47,182 nucleotides of DNA from an uncultured Prevotella sp. (GTDB lineage: Bacteria > Bacteroidota > Bacteroidia > Bacteroidales > Bacteroidaceae), in the NCBI GenBank assembly GCA_944320285.1, contig CALUGX010000007.1, positions 1 to 47,182 of the forward strand, in the 5' to 3' direction. The position numbers and the translations under genes were made by a program. The notes beneath the pieces were generated by a model, which was not told where the DNA came from, made no database searches, and was given only the letters and a program-made list of their open reading frames with translations. Of this stretch, positions 25,543 to 34,700 are shown one piece after another (position 1 is the first letter of the stretch; every line of letters starts with the position of its first letter).

Positions 25543-26910
25543 ATGGGAAAGAAAAAAAGCAGCTTGAAAAGCACGATAGCCGTGTCGCTAACCAATTATC
25601 TTGACGCAGGAGCTATCGTGGCAGGAGCCAGCGGACTGACACTCTGGCAGAATTACTTAGGACTGACGGAAGGCCATCTCGGATGGCTCAACGCCATAAG
25701 TGCCAACTGTCTCGGTGCGGCCATAGGCGCAATCATGGGCGGATTTCTCGCCGACAAGTACGGACGCAAGGCCATCTACACCTACAATATGCTGGTTTAC
25801 ATGACGGGCGTGGCCCTCATCATGCTCTCTGTAAACTTTCCCATGCTGCTGGCGGGCTTCCTTGTCACGGGTATATCCGTGGGCGTTGGCGTGCCGGCGT
25901 CGTGGACTTACATATCTGAAAATTCAGAAGTGGGCAACCGCGGCCGCAACATCGGTATCTCGCAGATGGCATGGGGCATAGGGCCCACCATCATACTCAT
26001 ACTCGGCACGCTTCTCGCCCCGCCCACAAGCGGCAGCGACAGCGCAGGAGTGCTGTTCGCACCGGTGGTGGAATCGCTCGCCGCAATGCTTACGGGCGGC
26101 GCTGCTGAAGGCACTGCCCTCAACGTGTTCAGCAGCCGTCTGGTATTTGCCTCGCTGTTCATCGTGGCCTTCATCGCATGGCTGTTACAACGCAGGCTTG
26201 ACGAGTCGGCAGAATGGAAGGCAGAGAAGGCCAAGCAAAGCGGCAGCCAAGGCGGTGTGTTCTCATCATTCGGCTCACTGTTCACCAACAAAGTGAACAT
26301 CCGCACAATACTCTTCCTCGCCGGCATCTACCTCACATGGAACTTGGTAAGTTCCGTCATGGGCTTCTTCCAGCAGCACATTTACGAGACGGCCGGCGGA
26401 CTTTCCAACCAGCACGCCAATATGCTGTCAGTAGCACAGTGGGTTATCATTATCGTGACAACGTTCATTTTCTCAATGATTGTTGACAAAGTAAACCAAC
26501 GCTGGCTCTATTTCTTCGGCGTAGGCATGGGCGTCTTGGCCTGGGTTATAATAGTAACCATCGGAGTAAACAGCATCGCAGGCCTGCTGTTCTTCACCCT
26601 CATCTGGGGCATCCAGGCAGGAGTCTCCGTGCAATCGTTCTACGCACTGTGGGCGTCAGAGCTGTTCCCTGCCAAGTACAGGGCAGCGGCACAGGGCGTG
26701 ATGTTCTTCATCGTGCGCGGCGTTTCGGCACTGTGGGGCCTCGGTTTCGTCTACATCTACGGTCCCAACGGTGAGGGCTTCACCATCGCCGCCTACATAA
26801 TGATGGGTCTGCTGCTCATTTCGCTCATCATCGGAACTATCTGGACACCTCAGACACGCGGCAAAACACTTGAACAAATAACAAAAGAAAGATATGGCGA
26901 CAACATCTAA
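25543..26910 (+). CDS. MFS sugar transporter
   Basis: Inner-membrane major facilitator of the sugar-porter type, 455 aa, with about 12 hydrophobic segments. The motif between TM2 and TM3 is GGFLADKYGRKAIY, the classical MFS loop signature, and a central hydrophilic loop (about 225-250, RRLDESAEWKAEKAK) separates the two halves. It ends with a sugar-porter-like PQTRGKTLEQI. The next gene, a rhamnosidase without a signal peptide, overlaps it by 17 bp, so the likely cargo is a rhamnose-containing oligosaccharide or glycoside released in the periplasm (inference). A palindrome array stands in front of it. Confidence 0.9.
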   Translation: MGKKKSSLKSTIAVSLTNYLDAGAIVAGASGLTLWQNYLGLTEGHLGWLNAISANCLGAAIGAIMGGFLADKYGRKAIYTYNMLVYMTGVALIMLSVNFPMLLAGFLVTGISVGVGVPASWTYISENSEVGNRGRNIGISQMAWGIGPTIILILGTLLAPPTSGSDSAGVLFAPVVESLAAMLTGGAAEGTALNVFSSRLVFASLFIVAFIAWLLQRRLDESAEWKAEKAKQSGSQGGVFSSFGSLFTNKVNIRTILFLAGIYLTWNLVSSVMGFFQQHIYETAGGLSNQHANMLSVAQWVIIIVTTFIFSMIVDKVNQRWLYFFGVGMGVLAWVIIVTIGVNSIAGLLFFTLIWGIQAGVSVQSFYALWASELFPAKYRAAAQGVMFFIVRGVSALWGLGFVYIYGPNGEGFTIAAYIMMGLLLISLIIGTIWTPQTRGKTLEQITKERYGDNI

Positions 26911-28981
26911 AGCTACATGGATTTGGTATCCGGGCGATTATGAAATATGGCTCGGCAACAAAATGAATAACCGCCGAACAGACCGGGGGGCTTACTTTCC
27001 ACCCTTCTGGAAACAGGACAGCCACTATGTTACCGTTGAGTTCAGCAAAGCCGTGGAGACTGCTGAGGACGAGACAATATACATAGCCACGGAAGGCGAC
27101 TATAACATAAAAATCGACGGCAAGATGCTGTTTGGGATGCCTAAGCAGTTCACCATCACTGCCGGCAAGCATAATATTAACATAAAAGTGCACAACCAGG
27201 CAACTCCGCCGGCCCTATACCTCAACGGAAAGACCGTAAAAACGGACGAGACATGGAACGTGACGTTCGAGGACAAAGAATGGATAGACGAAAGCGGCAA
27301 GGCGAGCGACACATCGTCAACGGTATACATGAAGGCCGGGCGATGGAACTTTGACACCCCGGAAGAACTCCCGTCAGGGTTCAGGCTTGCACGTAGGCAC
27401 GAAACATCTGTAAGCAACGACAACGGGCTTTACGACTTCGGCAAGGAGACTTTCGGCTTCGCCATTCTCCACGGCATCAAAGGCGAAGGTCCGATAGACA
27501 TCTTCTACGGTGAGAGCGAAGAAGAAGCAAGGGACAAGGAGCATTGTGAAACGCTCGACAAACTCGTGGTTGCCGACGGCAAAATCACCGACCTCGCCAC
27601 CGGAAAAAGCTTCCCTTTGACTGACAAATACACCTTACAGAACAGCAAGGCTTTCCGTTACATATACGTTGAAACGGCGGGATGCTCCGTGGCCGACATC
27701 AGCATGGACTATGAATATATGCCTGAGACGGAACACGGCACGTTCAGATGCAACGACGAGGAACTTAACCGCATTTGGGAAATAGGAGCCTACACTATGC
27801 AGCTCACAGCCCGCGAATTTTTCATCGACGGCATAAAACGCGACCGCTGGGTGTGGAGCGGCGACGCATCACAAAGCTACCTGATGAACTTCTACCTCTT
27901 CAACGACAATGAAATGGTGAAGCGCACCACGTGGTTGCTCGCCGGCAAAGCCCCGATAACGAGCCACATCAACACGATAATGGATTACACCTTCTATTGG
28001 TTCAATTCCATTTACGACTATTACCTTTACAGCGGAGACAGCCATTTCCTGACACAAATCTACCCGACGATGCAGACTTATATGGCCTACGTGCTGGGAC
28101 GCACCGACGAGGACGGCATGGTTGATGGACTGACGGGCGACTGGGTGTTCGTTGACTGGGCCGACAAACCTATGGACAAGCAAGGCCAGCTGGCTTTCGA
28201 GCAAATCCTTTTCAGAAAGTCACTTGAGACAACAGCCGCCGTAGCATCCATTGTCGGCGACAAAGACGGAGCCGCAAGATACAAGGAACTTGCCGACAAA
28301 TTGGGCGAAAAGCTGCTGCCCTACTTCTGGAACGAGGAAAAACAAGCCTTGATACACAACCGTAAGAACGGACGACAGAGCACGGAAGTGTTCCGTTACC
28401 CCAATATGTTCGCCATAATGTACGGCTATCTTGACAAAGAAAAGCAGGAGGCCGTAAAGCGTTCGGTAATCCTCAACGACAATGTTCTGCGCATAACCAC
28501 TCCTTATATGCGGTTCTACGAGCTTGAAGCCCTGTGTATGCTCGGCGAACAAGACCGTGTGATGAAGGAAATGAAGGCCTATTGGGGAGGAATGCTGCGT
28601 GAAGGCGCCACGTCGTTTTGGGAAAAATACAACCCCGACGAGCACGGACGCGACAAACTGGCGATGTACGGCCGTCCCTACGGCAAGAGCCTCTGCCACG
28701 CTTGGGGAGCAAGTCCTATTTACCTTTTGGGCAGGTATTACCTTGGCGTAGAGCCCGTAAAACCCGGATACGAAGAATATACAGTGAAACCGACGCTCGG
28801 AGGACTGGAATGGATGGAGGGCAACGTGCCCACCCCGTTCGGCACAGTGTATGTCAAGATGGACAAGAAATCTGTCACCGTAAAAGCCGACGGAGGCCTC
28901 GGCACGCTTATAATAGGCAATGGAGAAAATAAAAAAGAAATAGAAATACAACCCGGAAAAGAAACAACAGTGAACTTATGA
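26894..28981 (+). CDS. GH78-like alpha-L-rhamnosidase, cytoplasmic
   Basis: The 695-aa protein has beta-sandwich domains (about 1-270), an (alpha/alpha)6 barrel (about 280-600) and a C-terminal beta domain, the GH78 layout. The active-site signature is DGIKRDRWVWSGD (D312, D317, D324). Most GH78 enzymes have DxxxRDERxGWxGD; here the Glu between the two Arg, the usual general acid, is absent, so this belongs to a variant subgroup or uses another acid. There is no signal peptide: the N-terminus MATTSKATWIWYPGDYE begins directly with a folded domain, pointing to the cytoplasm. It overlaps the MFS gene by 17 bp and the next gene by 4 bp (ATGA), so expression is tightly coupled. Rhamnosyl conjugates imported by the MFS carrier are the probable substrate. 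Confidence 0.85.
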   Translation: MATTSKATWIWYPGDYEIWLGNKMNNRRTDRGAYFPPFWKQDSHYVTVEFSKAVETAEDETIYIATEGDYNIKIDGKMLFGMPKQFTITAGKHNINIKVHNQATPPALYLNGKTVKTDETWNVTFEDKEWIDESGKASDTSSTVYMKAGRWNFDTPEELPSGFRLARRHETSVSNDNGLYDFGKETFGFAILHGIKGEGPIDIFYGESEEEARDKEHCETLDKLVVADGKITDLATGKSFPLTDKYTLQNSKAFRYIYVETAGCSVADISMDYEYMPETEHGTFRCNDEELNRIWEIGAYTMQLTAREFFIDGIKRDRWVWSGDASQSYLMNFYLFNDNEMVKRTTWLLAGKAPITSHINTIMDYTFYWFNSIYDYYLYSGDSHFLTQIYPTMQTYMAYVLGRTDEDGMVDGLTGDWVFVDWADKPMDKQGQLAFEQILFRKSLETTAAVASIVGDKDGAARYKELADKLGEKLLPYFWNEEKQALIHNRKNGRQSTEVFRYPNMFAIMYGYLDKEKQEAVKRSVILNDNVLRITTPYMRFYELEALCMLGEQDRVMKEMKAYWGGMLREGATSFWEKYNPDEHGRDKLAMYGRPYGKSLCHAWGASPIYLLGRYYLGVEPVKPGYEEYTVKPTLGGLEWMEGNVPTPFGTVYVKMDKKSVTVKADGGLGTLIIGNGENKKEIEIQPGKETTVNL

Positions 28982-31620
28982 AAACAGCACGCAACCTACT
29001 GCTTTCAAGCATCGCGTTAGTTTTGGCGAGTTGTGGAAGCACAACAACAAAAGTTACCAGCCAAGAAGGTGTGCCGCAAACGCAATACGCGGCCTCCCTG
29101 GTAGAGAAGTATGTCCCCGCAATGCAAAAGGGATATAAAATAAACATCAATGTAGCCGACGCCTCGGCTAACCTTCCCCAAGAAGGTTATACAATCACAA
29201 GGAAAGGCAAGAAAATCAACATCACCGGCAACGACGCTTCGGGAGCAATCTACGGCACAAACCGTCTGCTCGAATATTTCGGTCAATACGGCAACCTTGA
29301 AACGCCCGAAATCATAGTGGACGCTCCCGAAATGAAAATCAGGGGAGCGTGCGTAGGCCTTCAAAAAACAGTCTACCTGCCCGGCCACAAGGTGTATGAA
29401 TATCCTTACACGCCGGAAAACTTCCCGTGGTTCTATGACAAGGAACTATGGATAAAGTACCTCGATATGCTCGCTGCCGACAACATGAACGCCGTGTTCC
29501 TATGGAACGGCCACCCGTTCGCCTCGCTCGTGAAACTGGAGGACTATCCCTTCGCCGCCGAAGTGGACGACGCCACAATGGAAAAGAACCAGGAAATGTT
29601 CACATTCCTCACCACCGAAGCGCAAAAACGCGGCATCCGCATAATACAGATGTTCTACAACATCATCCTGTCAAAGCCATTTGCCGACCATTACGGCATC
29701 GTAACACAAGACCGCAACCGCCCAATCACACCGCTTATCAGCGACTACACACGCAAGAGCATAGCCGCTTTCATTGAGAAATATCCCAATGTAGGCTTCC
29801 TGATTTGCCTCGGCGAGGCTATGGCGACAATCGAAGACGACGTTGAATGGATGACTAAAACAATCATTCCGGGCATAAAGGACGGGCTGAAAGCATCGGG
29901 ACGAACTGACGAGCCGCCCATCATCCTGCGCTCACACGATACTGACGGGCCACTCGTATTGAAGGAGTCACTGCCGTTATACAAGAATATCTACACCATG
30001 ACAAAATATAACGGCGAGTCACTGACGACATACGAGCCCGGCGGACCGTGGGGTGAGACACAGAAACAGCTCAGCAGCGTTGCACCGATACACATCAGCA
30101 ACGTGCACATTCTGGCCAACCTCGAACCGTTCCGCTGGAGTTCGCCGGCTTTCACGCAAAAAGCAGTACAGGCGATGCACCGCGTACACGGAGCAAATGG
30201 CCTTCACCTGTACCCGCAGGCAAGCTACTGGGACTGGCCCTACACAGCCGATAAGCTGCCCGGAGGCCAGCGACAGTTACAAATCGACCGCGACTGGATG
30301 TGGTACGCAGCCTGGGGACGCTATTCGTGGAACTGTCACCGCGGCGACGACAAGGCGTATTGGGAAAAGCGCCTGGCTGACTATTACGGAACGGACACGC
30401 TCACGGCGAAGCGCATAGTCGAAGCATACGACGAATATGGAGAGATTGCACCAAAGCTGTTGAGGCGCTTTGGCATAACCGAAGGCAACCGCCAGACGCT
30501 CCTTCTCGGCATGAAGATGAGCCAGCTCGTGAACCCCTACAAGTACACCGTATATGAAGAGTTCTACCAGAGCTGCGGTCCAAAGGGTGAGAAACTCATC
30601 GAATACGTGGAGAAAGAATGGAAAAACGAAAAACATGAAGGCGAACTCCCGCTCGACATCGTAGACCAATGCGTGGCCCACGGCGACAAAGCCGTGGCTG
30701 CAATCAGCGGAATTGGTGACAAAATAACCAAGAACAAGGACGAGTTCAACCGCCTCGTGAACGACATTAACTGTTACAAGGACTTCGCATACTCCTTCAA
30801 ATATAAGGTATTGGCAGCCCAGCAAGTGCTTAACTACAAGTGGAGCAAAGACCTTGACTACCTCAACAAGGCCGTGCCTCTGCTCGAAAAGAGCAATGAC
30901 TACTACTCCCAACTTGTCAACAAGACCAAAGACACATACCTCTACGCCAACAGTATGCAGACGTCGCAACGCCGAATACCCGTGGGCGGAGACGACGGCA
31001 AATTCAAGACATGGGAAGAGATGGTGCCCGTTTACGATGACGAGCTGGCAAGTCTGAAGGCTAACATCAAGATGCTGGCTTCCCCGAAGAAAGACAACAG
31101 CAAGGATGTAAACCTCGTGAAGGCAGAGAACGCCGATGTGAAACTCATCAGCAATTACCAAAGAGTGAAACTGACGAAGGGAGCAAAGCTGTTCGAGAAC
31201 CGAGACGAAGCAATCGACTCACTCGCTCCTGAACTTGAAGGCCTTGAGGCTTTGGTGCTCAACCGCGACACCACACGCATCAACGGAGGAGTTGTCGAGT
31301 TTGAGACCGACAAGCCGGTAAAGATGCTCGTGGGCTTCTTCATCGACGACCAAAACAAGTTCGCAAGTCCTCCGAAACTTGAAACCGACGCCACAGGCAA
31401 CGAGTTCGGCCAGGCAGAGCCCGTCATCAGCAATGCAATCAGTATGTCAAATATGCCGATTGTCAACATACACGCATACCACCTTAACCCCGGACACCAC
31501 ACCATCCGTCTGCCGAAAGGCATCATCATGGTGGCCGGATTTACATCTACCGACCTGAAAATCAGGGACGCCCGCCTCAACGGACTTAGCAACGAGGTTG
31601 ACTGGCTGTTCATGAAATAA
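28978..31620 (+). CDS. Lipoprotein glycoside hydrolase with GH67/GH20-like N-domain (uronidase-like)
   Basis: The 880-aa protein has a lipobox LVLASCGS (Cys about residue 19). Residues about 35-110 look like the small alpha/beta domain found before GH20 and GH67 catalytic barrels (GYTITRKGKKINITGNDASG, AIYGTNRLLEYFGQYG). A TIM barrel follows (about 120-480): DMLAADNMNAVFLWNG, FLTTEAQKRGIRIIQMFYN, YPNVGFLICLGEAMA, where the Glu after LG is a candidate catalytic acid. The last 300 residues are a helical part and a beta-sandwich (about 700-880). Similar proteins are often labelled alpha-glucuronidase- or galacturonidase-like; I cannot confirm the activity. It is likely anchored in the outer membrane. 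Its start overlaps the GH78 stop codon (ATGA). Confidence 0.72.
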   Translation: MKTARNLLLSSIALVLASCGSTTTKVTSQEGVPQTQYAASLVEKYVPAMQKGYKININVADASANLPQEGYTITRKGKKINITGNDASGAIYGTNRLLEYFGQYGNLETPEIIVDAPEMKIRGACVGLQKTVYLPGHKVYEYPYTPENFPWFYDKELWIKYLDMLAADNMNAVFLWNGHPFASLVKLEDYPFAAEVDDATMEKNQEMFTFLTTEAQKRGIRIIQMFYNIILSKPFADHYGIVTQDRNRPITPLISDYTRKSIAAFIEKYPNVGFLICLGEAMATIEDDVEWMTKTIIPGIKDGLKASGRTDEPPIILRSHDTDGPLVLKESLPLYKNIYTMTKYNGESLTTYEPGGPWGETQKQLSSVAPIHISNVHILANLEPFRWSSPAFTQKAVQAMHRVHGANGLHLYPQASYWDWPYTADKLPGGQRQLQIDRDWMWYAAWGRYSWNCHRGDDKAYWEKRLADYYGTDTLTAKRIVEAYDEYGEIAPKLLRRFGITEGNRQTLLLGMKMSQLVNPYKYTVYEEFYQSCGPKGEKLIEYVEKEWKNEKHEGELPLDIVDQCVAHGDKAVAAISGIGDKITKNKDEFNRLVNDINCYKDFAYSFKYKVLAAQQVLNYKWSKDLDYLNKAVPLLEKSNDYYSQLVNKTKDTYLYANSMQTSQRRIPVGGDDGKFKTWEEMVPVYDDELASLKANIKMLASPKKDNSKDVNLVKAENADVKLISNYQRVKLTKGAKLFENRDEAIDSLAPELEGLEALVLNRDTTRINGGVVEFETDKPVKMLVGFFIDDQNKFASPPKLETDATGNEFGQAEPVISNAISMSNMPIVNIHAYHLNPGHHTIRLPKGIIMVAGFTSTDLKIRDARLNGLSNEVDWLFMK

Positions 31621-31645
31621 CATAACCGAAAACCTACAGACTTGC

Positions 31646-31724
31646 AAAAGGTGCCCTTTTACCGCGAAAGACCACCTTTTACACGATAGAAGGACACCTC
31701 TTGCAAGCTAATATGCCATGTTTT
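31646..31724. repeat. Four-unit palindrome array upstream of the GH43-like/GH2 fusion
   Basis: Units at 31646 (AAAAGGTGCCCTTTT), 31666 (GAAAGACCACCTTTT, step 20), 31688 (AGAAGGACACCTCTT, step 22) and 31710 (AATATGCCATGTTTT, step 22). The linker before the last unit is GCAAGCT. It ends 46 bp before the ATG at 31771. The first linker is two bases short relative to other arrays. Confidence 0.78.
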
Positions 31725-31770
31725 GCAACTCCGCAAAAACCGAGGCGGAACACATACGACAAATGCCTAT

Positions 31771-34700
31771 ATGAAAAAAGAAATAGTTAGAAACATAATC
31801 TTCATCTTATTACTACTAATCGCGACCGACTCTCACGCACAAAACGGGAACCGGAGACGCACCAAGACACAGCCAGCCGTACAGACGGTTGTCAGCCAAG
31901 AGGATATGCGTAAAGTGTATGAAAAAGTAAGGACTCCATATAAATACGGATTAGTGGTAGCCCCCGAAAGCAACAGCCGCAAGATTGACTGCCCCACGGT
32001 GTTCCGCGAAGGCGACACGTGGTATATGACCTATGTATGCTACAACGGCTCTAACGGAACCAACGGCCGCGGTTATGAGACATGGCTCGCCAAGAGCGAC
32101 GACCTGCTACACTGGGAAACACTGGGGCGCATACTGGCCTTCGGCAACGAGGGATGGGACATGAACCAGCGCGGCGGCTTCCCATCGTTGATAGATTACG
32201 AATGGGGCGGTAGCTACAACATACAAAAGTTCAAGGATCGTTACTGGATGACTTACATCGGAGGAGCGGGCACAGGCTACGAGGCCGTGAACTCCCCGCT
32301 GAGCATAGGGCTGGCATCCACCGAAGGCGACGTAACAAAAGCCCACCTGTGGGAAACTTACAAGAAGCCCATATTGTCATACGCCGACAAGAATGCACAG
32401 TGGTGGGAGCAGATGACACAGTACAAGAGCACCGTCTACATAATAGACAAAGAGAAGTTCGGATATCAGTTCATCATGTTCTACAACGCCGGAGGAAAGG
32501 ACGAGACACACCCGAAGGGCGAGCGCGTCGGCATCGCCTTCTCCAACGATATGAAAAAATGGCGCCGTTACAAGGGCAACCCCGTATTCGCCCACGACAG
32601 TGACGGAACCATAACCGGCGACGCACAAATCGTAAAGATGGGCAATCTTTACATAATGTTCTATTTCTCGGCGTTCAACCCCACGCGCGAATACAACGCC
32701 TTCAACACCTTCGCCGCCAGCTATGACCTGATACACTGGACCGACTGGCAGGGTGAAGACCTTATCATACCATCGAAACCTTACGATGAGATGTTCGCCC
32801 ACAAAAGTTGCGTGATATATCATAACGGAGTGGTGTATCACTTCTACTGCGCCGTAAACAACCACGACCAGCGCGGCATCGCCGTAGCCACGAGCAAGCC
32901 AATGGGCAAGAGCGAAGTAAACTTCCCCACCCCTAACGCCACAGGCAAACGCTTTACAGCCTCGCTTAACGACAACTGGAAAATCACATTCGACCGCAAG
33001 ACTTTCACAAGGGACATACCTTACAACTTAGACGACTACTACGGTGCCTTGCAGAAGATACACGGCAATCTGCACGGACGCGCAACATTTGAAAAGAAAT
33101 TCATGGCCCCGAACATGGAAGGAAAACAATACTTCATACGCTTCGAGGGCGTAGGCACATACGCCGAAATAATCCTCAACGGTAAGCGTCTTGGCAATTA
33201 CGACATAGGCCGCACAACGAAGACCATTGACATAACCAAGTACGTGCGCAAGGGGAGCGAAAACGAACTTGAAGTAAGAGTGTCACATCCGAAGGGGATA
33301 ACCGATATGCCCTGGGTGTGCGGCGGCTGTAGCTCAGAATGGGGCTTCAGCGAAGGCTCACAACCGTTCGGCATATACCGCCCCGTAGTGCTTGAAGTCA
33401 CCGATAAAACACGAATAGAGCCTTACGGAACACATATCTGGAACAACGCCACAGCCGACAGCCTGTACGTTGAAACGGAAGTGAAAAACTACGGCGAGAC
33501 AGTGGATACGGTCAGCGTAATAAGCAAAATATGCGACAAAAGCGGCAAACAAGTTATCCGCCTGACTGACAACATTACCCTGAAACCTGGCGAAATGCAG
33601 GTAGTAAGGCAATCGGCCGCCATCACAGACGCCCGCCGTTGGAGCGCGGAGGACCCATACCTGTATACGCTGAACACCATAATAAAACGCAACAACAAGG
33701 CTACCGACGACCTCGTGACGCCGTTCGGCGTGCGAACGTCAAGCTGGCCGCTGAACAGGAAGGACGGCGACAACCGTTTCTACATGAACGGCAAACCGAT
33801 ATTCATCAACGGTGTGTGCGAATACGAGCATGAATTTGGCCAAAGCCATGCTTTCTCCGACGCACAAATAGACGCCCGTATCAAGGAAGTGAAGAACGCC
33901 GGTTTCAATGCGTTCCGCGATGCCCACCAGCCCCACAACCTACGCTACAAAGACCTTATAGACAAGGAAGGCCTGCTGTGGTGGCCGCAGTTCTCGGCCC
34001 ATATATGGTATGACACGCCCCAATTCCGCGAGAGCTTCAAGCGTCACTTGGTGCAGTGGGTGAAGGAACGCCGCAACTCACCGTCCATAATACTGTGGGG
34101 ACTGCAAAACGAGAGCACCCTGCCGGCCGACTTCGCAAAGGAATGCACCGAGATTATCAAGTCACTTGACCCGATGTGCGAGGCCATGCGCTTGGTAACC
34201 ACCTGCAACGGAGGCGACGGGGCCGACTGGAACGTGGTGCAGAACTGGAGCGGAACCTACGGCGGCAAGCTCGAAAACTACGCCAACGAGCTGAAACGCG
34301 ACGACCAGCTGCTCAACGGCGAATACGGCGCATGGCGTACAGTAGGCAACCATACGGGCGAACGCTACACCGAAGAGAAATTCTGCGACATACTGGAACG
34401 CAAGGCACAGCTGGCTGAAAGCGTAAAAGACAGCGTATGCGGCCAGTTCCAATGGATACTGCAAAGCCACGACAACCCTGGTCGCCGGCAACCCGACGAA
34501 GGACTGAGGCGCATCGACAAGGTTGGCCCGTTCAACCACAAAGGCATATTCACCACATGGGAACAGCCTACGGACGCTTTCTATATGTACAAATCGCGTT
34601 ACACTCCGAAGGACAAGGAACAGATGGTTTACATAGTGCCGTTCGACGCCGAGAAGTTCATACGCAAACAAACAGCCAAGGCTAACGGCACGGTTGACTC

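Noticed and set aside
31723-31770. Upstream ATG for the GH43-like/GH2 fusion
   Set aside because: It overlaps the last unit of a palindrome array and adds residues before the signal peptide.
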